A stretch of 64,000 nt of DNA from Breviolum minutum Mf 1.05b.01 (lineage: Eukaryota; Sar; Dinophyceae; Suessiales; Symbiodiniaceae). Under the pieces are notes generated by a model, which worked only from the letters and a program-made list of their open reading frames with translations, searched no databases and had not been told where the DNA came from. Of the stretch, positions 12,241-23,486 are shown in pieces; position 1 is the first letter of the stretch; every line of letters starts with the position of its first letter. The stretch is taken from contig DF239041.1 of NCBI GenBank assembly GCA_000507305.1, positions 194,744-258,743 of the forward strand, read 5' to 3'. Both the position numbers and the translations under genes were made by a program.

Positions 12241-12526
12241 TCATCTCATCGCTGACCTCGCAAAAGTGTCAAATAGTGGCGCGAAGCATTTCCCTCCAAA
12301 AGATGGCCCCCCGCCACAAAAAACATTCGCAAAAAAATACATTGCCTGGTATTCATCCAATCAATGACCCTGGTAAGATAGGATAGAGTTGGATAGATCA
12401 AGTGTTGGGGTTGAAAATGATTGCCCCTTTCGACCTGCAAAATTCATTCTTTGGTAATTTAGTACCTTATACCCTTAGCAGGCGCGTTTGGAGTTTTTTT
12501 TTGACCTTTTGTTCTTGTAACTCACT

Positions 12527-12620
12527 ACTAGGTGGTGGTGTCAAACATTTTTTATGTTCACCCCTATTTGGGGAAGATTCCACTTTGACTAATATTGCTC
12601 AAAGTGAAACCACCAAATAA
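12527..12620. repeat. FB-A foldback copy
   Basis: Family definition: about 95-110 bp, terminal inverted repeats CTAGGTGGTGGTTTCAAA and TTGAAACCACCAACTAG, core TATTTTCACCCCTATTTGGGG then AAGATTCCCATTTTGACTAA. This copy is slightly diverged at the right end (CACCAAATAAG). Confidence 0.85.
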
Positions 12621-13037
12621 GAACTTTAACCTTTAAACCTGGGGACTGAAGTTGGCCAGGTTTGGGTAGGGATTCATGATGTGGTGTGTGTATAGAAGGG
12701 GTCTGCGATCTGGAAACCACCAGTTTTGAGATCCCATGATTCTCAGGGTAGATACATATATGCATGGACATATACGAGTGGATTTTGAGACATAAATATG
12801 TTTAGACTGGGAGATAGATACTGGACGCATAGAATAGCAAAAGGATAGTTACCAAGGTGATTCAAGCCGTGACCTTTTTATCCCCGATCGTTGGAGGTCA
12901 CTTAACCCTTTCAAGGCTCACGTTTTCACCATCCCAAAAAGGTCGCCCGCAAAATTGCCAGGTATATATAGATACATGTCAACAGGTCACATGATTCCAG
13001 TCATTCACCCTCCCACCGACACCGACTTCATTTGCAG

Positions 13038-13084
13038 GCATCTTGGGTCGTAGCCTTTTGGCCATCTACGTGTCTGGGCGCAAG
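13038..13084 (+). CDS. short internal exon candidate
   Basis: TTTGCAG acceptor after a pyrimidine-rich run. Its first two bases complete the Gly codon left open at 10777, giving ILGRSLLAIYVSGRK with a short hydrophobic core. The right border is unclear: a GC donor may fall within the last codons. Support is only from phase and composition. Confidence 0.3.
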
Positions 13085-13127
13085 ACAACTGTACACCCCG
13101 GAAAACTAACCCTGGTTATTGAATGTC

Positions 13128-13215
13128 AATCGGGGATGAAATACTAACCAGTTATATGGGGATTATTTCATAGGCCATTATACGGATTCCTATTAATCAA
13201 CCTGGATTCAATGGT
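13128..13215. repeat. FB-M repeat copy
   Basis: Family definition: GGGATGAAATACTACCCAGTTATATAGGGAT, then a variable centre, then AAGGATCCCTATTAA-CAACCAG and TCAATGGAAAGTA. This copy has CATAGGCCATTATACGGATTC in the centre. Confidence 0.7.
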
Positions 13216-13479
13216 ATGTCAGCCAAGGGTTTTGAACGTTGCTCACATGGAACCTGGAAATCACTCAAAATGACAAGGCACATCATCTCTCCCCTCACCT
13301 GAAACCACAGTTTTTCGAGTTCCCCAAAAAACAACCTATAATCTATAGTCTTCCCGAAATTGTCTTCGGAGTGGAGGGCTAGCATAGAAAGTAATGTTTT
13401 TTCTCACAACAAGCTGAAGGTTTTCCGGCGGAGTGTAGATGCATATCCACGGAGAAATCATGTTGCCTTAACTTTTCAG

Positions 13480-13564
13480 AAGTGCAAGGTGCTGTTAGTT
13501 TCAAACGAAAAAATGGTCGAGGTACTGGCACCTCTCTCAATGGAAAAAACAGCCGCAGCCAGTC
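13480..13564 (+). CDS. internal exon candidate, unknown protein
   Basis: TTTTCAG acceptor before 13480 and a possible GC donor (TTT|GCAGGG) near 13564. The frame reads KCKVLLVSNEKMVEVL followed by an Ala-rich segment and is open well beyond both borders (13360-13761), so the limits are uncertain. No family recognised. Confidence 0.3.
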
Positions 13565-13761
13565 TTTGCAGGGATACACGCCCCCGGAAAACTAACAATG
13601 ATTGGCTGGATAATCCCCTATTTTCAATATCACCTTCAAAATGGTTGGAATTTTCCAATTGTCATCCGTTAGTTTTCTGGGGATCTAAGAAAAAATCAGA
13701 GGGGAAATTCTCCTACCTTAAGGTCAAAAAAGATGGGAACATGCCAAAAAAGTTGGTTTAG

Positions 13762-13842
13762 TACTGCGAAAGCATCATTTCTGGTATCACTTTCGGGGAA
13801 TTCGTTGAGTCAGCTCGGCTTAAAGCTGAAGAAGTCAGCTTC
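13762..13842 (+). CDS. internal exon candidate (27 codons)
   Basis: TTTAG acceptor and GC donor (TTC|GCCTGAGG). Phase 0 at both ends, encoding YCESIISGITFGEFVESA followed by a K/E-rich helix. An overlapping longer frame (13733-14011) also exists; I prefer this one because its composition is more protein-like. It lies 615 bp upstream of the first DGAT2 exon, but the phases do not join to the exon start I chose there. Confidence 0.35.
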
Positions 13843-14280
13843 GCCTGAGGTTTCTTGGTACATGTTCCTTGACAAAGCCCATGTACGAGGTGAGAATTTC
13901 TTGCAAATGGCTAACCTGGCGGGGTTTCATTCAGATGTTTGGAGTTTGTACAAGATTGACAAGATGGTATTTTCACCAACCGAAAGCCTTGGGTTTCAGA
14001 TGAAACTTTAACCAGCTTCTTCCATCCAAGTGACCTGTACCCAAATGGAGGTGATCCTTAGCCCCCTTGAAAGGATCACTTAAAACACCCAAACAGGTCA
14101 CTGGGAACCTGGACATTTGATTTTTTGCGCAGCATTTTTTGGGGGGGGGGGAAGTTTGCGCCGTTTCCAACTCATAGCGGCAGTCACCTAGCATTGGGGG
14201 GTGAAATGATATGCATATCGTGGGGAATTTAAGGGGGCCCCCTTTGGATTTGGTGATGTTTAAATGCAACCCACCAAAAA

Positions 14281-14421
14281 CTTGGATTTGTTTTTAGTTG
14301 GGTGATTTTTGTTGACGGATTTTACCATGGTAAATCATCACCATGAAAAAATCAAAAAACCCATCATTTGGGAGAACACGTTTGGAACTTTTTCCAAACA
14401 TCTTGATTTTAGCAAATCTAA
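14281..14421. repeat. FB-D foldback copy
   Basis: Family definition: CTTGGATTTGTTTTTGTTGG, TGATTTTTTACGGATTCTACC, ATGGGATTCATCACCATG, then CACCATTTGGGAGAATATG, GGAACTTTTTCCAAGCATC and terminal GCAAATCCAAG. This near-complete copy ends 35 bp before the first DGAT2 exon. Confidence 0.8.
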
Positions 14422-14456
14422 GTTACATGTTTCATTTTTACATATGCTTCTTCAAG

Positions 14457-14566
14457 GTGCAGGGAGCCCCTGCAGAAGGATCCTTCCGGTCCCTGGAGAT
14501 CCCGTTCGCCGTGAAGGTGGTCGATTTATGCCCACCTTCCGTCGTCGCAACTTCTGGAAGCACTTT
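14457..14566 (+). CDS. DGAT2: DGAT2 exon 1 (first recognisable)
   Basis: Carries the basic, aromatic segment FMPTFRRRNFWKHF that precedes the YFP motif in DGAT2 proteins. GC donor (TTT|GCAGTT) in phase 0. The left border is a guess at CAAG|GTGCAG; another AAG|GTGG acceptor lies at 14514-14515. An overlapping frame is also open here, but only this one joins exon 2 sensibly. Confidence 0.75.
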
Positions 14567-17500
14567 GCAGTTCCTTGGGTTTGCTACCGTTTAACGGGGT
14601 TTTGGGGGGGCAGGCGTCAAAAAAGGGATGTGCGAAGCGACTTTTGGTTAAATAAGTATACCCAGTTGCTGCATGTATGGAATTATCACCTCCACTTAGG
14701 TGAAAAATGGCCAGGTAAATATTCCCCTACATGGGAGCGTTTGGGATTCGGGGGTCGATTTTGACTTCATATGTCTTATCCAATATGGGAAACTTCCAAA
14801 AAGAAAAAGTTCAAAAGTTTGACACTCCGATGAGGAGTCCCGAGTCCAGCGAGTAAAAAAAGACAATAGAAATCAATTTTGTTGGAAGAGGATCCAGTGA
14901 ACCATGGGTAAACCTCAAGGGATTATAGTCCAAAGTATGCTCCATGTATGTGATAAGTGCTTACATCGCCATAGCAATTCTTCATCCAAAAAAAGATTGA
15001 GTTTACTGCAGGTAATGATAATAAAATGAAGGGTAGGTAAATCTTAACGTTGGTATTCCTTCAAATGCTTCCCCCTTGAAGTAAAATTGGAAAATCTTTT
15101 CGGTGAGAACACACTACCAGTCGACTGGACTGGTGCGAATCGTGATGTTCATGAGCGATGCATGACCATTTTCTCCACAAAATGACGAGCAGGGTGGTTG
15201 GCACCAACCGGATTTGTTTATAGGGAGAATGAACGGAAAGAACATTCTGACTTTAGCAAATTTTAGCAAAAAACATCATAACAAAAAATATGTTCAAAAA
15301 GTATTCCTCCACAAAAAATTGTTCAAAAAATATCTCTGCACAAAACAAACAACCTGCAAAAGAAGCAAGTTCTTCAGAATGTTCATCAACATTAGCCCTA
15401 AAACGGAACAGCTGCCTTTCAAAAAGATGGACATTCCAACTCAAGCAATGTTTGAATCACCTACATGTTCAAGTACCTAAAAATGGAGGGTTTCCTGAAC
15501 TTTATTTCAGACTATTTCTTGGGGTGGTGGGTTTTCCCTTACAAAGCCTTCGTATAACTTATATTGGTGAGGATTCCTCCATTTTAGATACCTGAGATGT
15601 TTGGTGTTTGAATCGATGATGTCGATGATTTGCACTTTTGCCAGCGTACCCGAAAATATACCTATCAACCCCATACCATCCATGAAACTGGTATACTTGG
15701 CCTACATGTACCCTTAAAAAAACAACACCAAATGTAAGTAGATATATACCTGGATGGTCTGGGAACTAGGGTTGGACAAAGTGGTTTCCACTAAGAACTT
15801 GGATTTGTTTTTGTTTGTTGATATTTTTCGGATTCGGATTCTACCATGGTAAATCAACATGAAAAACCCCACCAATTTGGATGTTTCCGAAAATAGGGGT
15901 ACCCCCAAATCATCCATTTTAATAGGGTTTTCCATTATAAACCATCCATTTTAGGGTACCGCTATTTTTGGAAACACCCATTTAGGGAGAATATGTTTGG
16001 AACATGTTTGTTCCAACCAACGGAGGCTACCCACCTGGGTCACTGCTTGCAACACACCGAGGCCTATTTTCCCATGTCACTCACCCGCACGGCCAAGTTG
16101 GATCCCAAACGGAACTATATCTTTGGTTATCACCCTCATGGAGCCACTTTGGTTTCAACAAATTCTGCCGTGGTGGGAAACTGTGAGAAATTGGGGAGGA
16201 TTAATTTTCCCCAACCGTTAAACCTAAACTAGGCGGTGGTTTCAAATATTTTTATTTACACCCTTATTTGGGGAAGATTCCCAATTTGACTACTATTTTT
16301 CAAAGCGGTTGAAACCACCAACTAGTAAAATTTGCCACTAGGATTACTGGGGGGATCTGGGGGGCCCCTAGATCTAAAGTATATCTAAAAGACTTGGAAT
16401 GGTGACCTTCTCAAACTCTTTTTTGGTGGTGGCAACTCAAATATTTTTTGATGTTACATACCTAGGGAAATGATCCAATTTGACGAGCATATTTTTTCAA
16501 ATGTGTCGAAACGTTCAACCACCAACTAGAATTTCAATGCGTAGAGAGTCAGACGTGGTGTATCAGAAAGATTGTTCGTTGAAAGGTGTTCATCATTGAT
16601 ATGTAGCTGTGATACATTGGTCACAGATGATGGTTTGGCGATGGTCGGGTGCCACCCAAAGAATCGCCGCAAAAAAACACGGGAGAGAAAATCCACAAGA
16701 TTTGCGAGTTCCGAGCTCCGTGCATTGGAATACCTTTTCGTCATTTGAAGTCCTTCTTGTAGGTGGCAAAGACCAAAAAACTCCGCAGAAAATCTGCAGG
16801 TCTAGCATGGTAAACTTGGTAAATCTGTCCTGCTGGAAGTGAGTTGTTATTATATTTCACCTATTTACGGGTTTCAAGCTACAAAAAGAGGCATGAAACA
16901 ATCCATTTACTACCCATAGTTGCTAAGTACCCTGGACATCCCAGTACCCTCCATTTACCTAATAAAAATCCAACCCAAAAACCTACATATAACCTAGAAC
17001 ATTTCCAGATACTAAGTCGCGGAACCCCCCAAAAACACCAACCCTTAGGCCATGAAAATTTGCACTTCATGACAGTTCTGGGGATGAATGGTCAGAAAGG
17101 GAAGCTGGGTCCAATCCCATTTTTGCACCCAAAAAAAAAGAAACGCCACGTGACCCAGGTGATCAGTATGGGAGCTTGTTGCAACTTTGCTACGGAGGCC
17201 CACCGGGGGGTGGGTTTTGATGCACATCTTAACTTGGCACATCTTAGGACATCCTAAGGGTTGCCATGTAAAAATGATGGTATGATTGTACGGTGTTTCA
17301 AAACCATGGTGTTTCAAAACAAGGTGGGCCCCAAAAAAACAGTTATAAGTGGGGGTGAAATAACCCCACTTACCAATTCATAAAGCCACCTGGAACCCCA
17401 AACAACCATTTATAAATGGATGTTTCAATTGGATGGTTCCAAATCTTTATATATATAGAAAATGGTTGGAAATCACCATTTCCATCCATTTATAAATGGT

Positions 17501-20500
17501 TGGCCTTGGGGTTCCAGGCATTTATAGGGGCCCCATAACTCCACTTATAACTGGGCTCGGGGTCCACCTTGAAGAGGACACACACTTAAATATCCCCAAA
17601 TGACATGACAAAATCTACATTTCACCAGGGCTTTTTTATCCACAAAGACGCACTGCTCCAACCCGAGGTTTTGTACCATGATTTTTGGATATTTCCCGTA
17701 TATGTATGCATTTATGTATGCGAATTTATTTTGATACATATTGTTATATATGTTTTTTACATCTTACAGTATACAGTATATCTCTCTAACTTCCCGAATA
17801 GGTCCATGCTTCTCCCAACATCACCAACAAGTTGTGAATCCCAAATCTTCACCCCCAACTACCGGGGCCGTTGATGAGTCGTTTATGACAAAACCACCAG
17901 GCCACCGGCTTCAGTGAGTTATTTCCTGGCATCGACTTGCGTCTCTTAACACTCTCGCAAAACTTCAGGCGCAGTGACCGTCGGTTTTCCAGAAAACCAA
18001 CCGGCGATTCGGATGGGATTGGCTTACGGAAGGGTGAAGGAGACATTTGGGGAAATCACCCCTCAAAAATTAACGTTAGAACCTAAAAGTCACCTGTTTG
18101 AAAAGGAAAATTATTTGAACCAAACCAAATGGTTTGGGGTTCAAAATGTTAATTTTCCAGTGTGTATCTGAAACCTATTCCATATCTTGGAGTTGTTTGT
18201 TTTTTTGTTGATTGTTTACAGATTCTACCATAGTAAATCACCCATGAAAAAGCACCATTTGGGAGAAGATTCTTGGAACTTTTTCCAACAAGAAGCCGAA
18301 ATTTGGAGCTAATCCCTCAGGTTTCCATCAATAAGCACATCTTAGGTTAGATTGGTTTCCCTGCCATCAGGTTAGGATTTGAGGGAAGAGGGGGAACCCC
18401 TTCTTTTGATGGGAATCTATGGGCCGAGGAAAGAAAGGCCTCGCCTTCTTAAAGTGTTTTTTTCGGATGGTAGCATTGGGTGACTGGGCATCGATTGCCA
18501 AAACTCTTGCAAGGGGTTGAATGTTACATGAAGTTGGGGAGAAATCTGATGGCGTCTTATCATGAGAAATATTCAAATCATGATTTAAGTGATAAAGAGC
18601 TCATTTGTCTCCATTAGAGTTACTGTTTTACATGGTCTTTGAAACCAAAGCAGATTGAGTTGGTCATGGTGAGTATGTGTCAAGTTGCTGGTGAAGAGCA
18701 GCACATCGTCACAACTGCCATCATTAGCAGATAATCGTATTTCCATCATCGAAACGAGATAATTTCTGGTATATCCCGATGAAACTCAAGAAAACTTGGT
18801 CCCGATATTGTTGGATCAGTGAATCATTGCAATGGGTTGGTGTTTAGGTATAACCTCCCTAAAACTAATACTTTGCTCCTGAAAGTGGTGGTTGGGACAC
18901 GTTCTCCTTTCCTTTTGGAGCAATCTTGGCCTATTTTTCAGGGGCATGTTGGTTGGTTTTAGGGAGTGTGTCCGATTTTGATGGTAGAGATTTGGCATTT
19001 CCATCCATTTTCAGATATCGACGGTTTTACCGGGGGTCACGCCCAATATAAAAGATGTAAAAGGTCCATAAAGGGACGACTATTCTACAGACCTGCAAAT
19101 GAACGAATGTCCCCTAAAAAGGGACAATTTCAAAAGGAAATTTCATCTTACAATACAACCATCATTTTCCGAGGGGATATGTTAGTTTTCATATTGGCAG
19201 ATGAAGGTTATAGTTTGGAATCCTCATGGCCACAAGCCAGCATCCTGGGAAGGTGCCACGCCCAACTTTAGAGCTTGACTGACGAATTTGGGAAGTGGGA
19301 AATCCTTTCCACCCACGAAAGGTTTGACAAAAAAAACATTTTCCCTGTAAGTCAAGCCCAAAAAACATTGAAAAAACAGTTTACTACCCTGGAATTGTTG
19401 ATGAAGTTTACCCCCTATTAAAAAGATACAGTGTGTTTTTTGGGAAAGACCATTGAATTTAGGGAGTCGTTAGACTCTCAGGGAAAAGGTGCATGTCTCA
19501 TTCCTTTTTGATCTTTTTGGGATTTGATTTTCTCCCTGTTTCCAACAAAACAATTTGTAAGTTTCGCAAATTAAATAAAACAACCCCACCCACTCTAGCA
19601 TTTAAAAAAGACAACTTATCCCAAGATTGTCACACAACCTAAAGTGTTTTGGTGGGTCCAAAAAAAACAACAGATGTGTTTTCCTGATTTTGGTTTTTTC
19701 GAAAAAATCTAGGTGGTGGTTTCAAAGATTTTTTATTTTCACCCCTATACTTGGGGAAGATGAAGCCATTTTGACGAGCATATGTTTCAAATGGGTTGGT
19801 GCAAAACCACCAACTAGTTTTTGTTGATGTTATTTTGTGTGGTGATTATCCCTACCTGGAACTACTAAACTAAACCATTTCCCAAAGAAAAATGTGGGAA
19901 GAAAACCTCACCTTCCACAAAAACTGGGTTATAACCCCAATATACCCCATTTTTATAATGTAGGTTATAATTAACCCATTGATCCGATCACCATTGATCC
20001 ATCCACTTCCGTCCCGGGACGCGTCCAAGTAGGATTCCTATCTTCCGTGAGTACCTCCTGGGTTTGGGCGTGAACAGCGTCAGCAAAGAATCCATCGGCG
20101 GCAACTTTCGTCGAGGGCCTGGGGCATCAGTGGCTTGGCGAAAACGCGGCCGATTTGGGCACCCCCAAATTGGTGGTTGAAAGCACCGGAAATCCCCGGC
20201 GATTTTTCGGGAAAATATGGAAAATGGTGAAATATTATTTCATTTGGCGAGAATGGTTGGTTTTTTTGTTTGAAGATATTGAAGGAATGGTTTAATTGTT
20301 GGTTTGGGTTATGATATGTTATGAGTCATACACTCCCTGACACAGAGAGTTTTTGTATAAGATTCACAATTTGGGGAATAATCACCATGGTTGTTGATTG
20401 ATGGTTCAGAAATCCGGCGATCATCACCTGTTGGATGCATAAAACCTTTAAAAAAGTGGCTTAAACTACCAACCTCAACTGGTTAGCAGGATAGCTGAAC

Positions 20501-23384
20501 CATCAACAGTATGGGGGATGCAAGACTTGGATTTGTTGTTAGTTGGTGATGTTTTACGGTTTTTTGCAGCAAAATCACCATGAAAAACCACCATTTGGGG
20601 AATATGTGTTTTTTTTCCAAGCACCGTTTCGAAGGAAAGGTGGTTTTGAAAGAAACAAAATGTCATAGTTGGGAGGGCGAGCAGGGGGGGGGAGGACAAA
20701 TAATTCACCAAACCTCAGCACAACGCTTGGAAAAAAAAAACTGAAGTTATTCAGATATAGAAACAACTTTGTTAAAGGCCGAGAGGTCTGAGAACGAGGA
20801 TCGTAGTTCTTCCACGGCTGGCACAGTGCAAGCATTGCGATCGAAGTTGCACAAAGCGGAATACCAGATCAACTCCCTCTTTCGGAGAGGGCTTGATCCA
20901 CCACAGACGTTGGTGAAGAAGGTCGCGAACTTCAAAGCCGACATCTGGGTACGGGCATCGAAACCGATCGTGAAAGAGGCGGCGAAGCCAAAACCAACAC
21001 CCAAGCGGAAGCGCCGTCTCCGAAGGCGGCCTTCCACGCAAGGACACTTGTGTTTTGATTAATGTTTTCCATTGCGAAAACAGCAACATGCTGCTTGCGG
21101 AAAAAAACTTTTGCACACATCCAAGAAAAATATCATTTTTAAGAAATACAAATAAGACCAGCATTTAAAATCATCCGAACCATCCACCTCCCTGTCTTTT
21201 GTGGGCTCCCAGACCTTTAGTTTAAGGGGGGTCCTTGGTACCAAGTTTTTTGGGATTTCATTGAACAAAAAGTATATCATACATGATTTTTTCCAAACTC
21301 TCCGCCATTCAAAAGAAGTTGAGATTCACAAAGAAACACTAAAACCACTCCAAGAAAATCGGAAAAATTCTACAACTTTTCGTCTCCATTGGTGTGAAAA
21401 ATGTTCCATGTTTTCCTATTTCAATATCCCGCCTACGCATTGAGTTTTTATCCTACTATTTCGGAAAGATTTTCAATTACCGGTTCATTGCGGTTGGCCA
21501 AAATGTCGGTCGGTGGTCCTCCAAGTTCTGTTGTTCCATCCCCAGCTTCATATACAAAAACCTCCTTGATGACACAGCTTCCAGAACACTTGATGCGAAT
21601 CCACTGAGTGGATACCGCTGCTTCCGAAAGCACGTTTCGTACAGTTTCTCCAGCAACTCCCACATTGCTGGCCACAGTTGTCCAAAACCACCAACCAGTT
21701 GATGTTTATACAGGAAAAACTTTGTTCCACACGCCTGCAAATACAGCACATGAAGCTTCAAAAAAGACCCAGTAGTTGCTGATTCCAGCCTTTCTCTCCT
21801 ATTGGGGGTGGATATGGATGAGGTGATGATCGTTATTGGAGGTGCGTTGTTTCTCGATGTTTGGGCATTGGATATGTTAAAACTTAGATGTTTACACTCC
21901 CTTCAACTAAGGGTTTGGACCTGCAAAGTGGTGCTTGTGGGGCAATCCTTTCCTTTTGGGGCCCGGCCTATTTTCAGGGGGTGTTTTTGATGAGTTTCAG
22001 GGAGTTTTTTGATGGATTCCATCATCAAACTTACCTGCTTTTCGAATGTGAGGTGTTCACTTTTTTTTGAAGATTTCCAAAAGAACCCCAAGATACCTCT
22101 GGAGCGTACCCCGATGAATCCCCAAATCCCCCAAATGAAGGGAATTCCTTCATAAATTGTTGGGGGTCTGGGGTGTGTTCCAGGAATATCTTGGAAAATT
22201 CTTTGAAAGATGGGGTGGGAGTCAAACACGTTGAACCTAGGCGGTTGTTTCAATCATTTTTTATTTTTACCCGGAACATGGGGAAGATGAATCCAATTTG
22301 ACAAGCATATTTTTTACATGGGTTGGTTCAACCACCAACTAGAAACTTCTATTTCCACAGTGAAGTCACCGAACAAGATGGTTGGTTATGGCGGTGGACA
22401 TCCCCCGAAAGACAAAATGTTCGACATCAAGCATGTTGACGAAAGATTCATGGGATTTCTCAATGGATTTTTGTTGAAAATAATGTCACCATGAAAAAAA
22501 CGTGGGCCAATTTTGACCAAGCATCTTCCTTTGTTCGAAGGCAAAGGCAACCAACAAAAACAGCACCAAAAGCCAAGCCAGTTGGTGTTTTTTGGGGCTG
22601 GGATTTGATTAAACGCTTTATCAACGCATCAAAAGTTCTAATTGAGGAAGTTTAAGCAGCCAAAGAGTTGATTTTTTGTGTAGAGAACAAAACATTCCTT
22701 TGCTTTCACCAGGAGTTTCAGGTATCTAAAATGGAGGGTGTCCTGGAACCTTATAGCCGGCCATTTTGGGGATGGGTTTTCCCTTACATAAGCCGTATCC
22801 ATACAGCTTATATAGGTGAGTACCTCCTTTTAAGGTACCTGAAATGTCTGGTGATTGCTATTGTGGATGTTGATTCACTTTCCTTTGGATTTGTTAGCTA
22901 CATTCAGGGTCCGGTCAAAATGCGGACATGAAAAGATACACAAAAAAAACAGGGTTGGTTCATATACGTACTATCGTTAATGTTTTTGTTTTATTTTGTA
23001 TAAGGGATATGAGCCACGGTCAAAATAAGCGAAGACCAATTTAGTAGGGAGGGGTTGAAAATGACATCGGACATGCACGAAACGCTGTAAAACGATATGG
23101 CCCCCCAAAAAAACGATAACCTTTCAGTGCATCATATTCATGATGGAGCATCCTGGCCAGTCTTGATTGCAGAGATCCCAAGCCTTTTTCACCAAGTCAC
23201 CAGGTGCAAGGTTTCTCATCATGACATAGTTTGAGGAAATTTCGCAGCCCTAAAAACGATAACCCTAGCGATAACCTAGCGATAACCATTTGTTGAAAAT
23301 TGGCCCCTGGAAAGGAGGGAGGCCCTGTGACTGGGCCAAAGCCTTTTCAACAGAAGATGTTTCGAAGCATTGAAGTTGTTACTG

Positions 23385-23433
<49 letters not shown>

Positions 23434-23437
23434 GACG

Positions 23438-23486
<49 letters not shown>

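Noticed and set aside
11673-12386. 237-codon + strand frame
   Set aside because: The longest clean frame in the region, but its composition looks like a shadow; the protein-like signal alternates between the other two frames.
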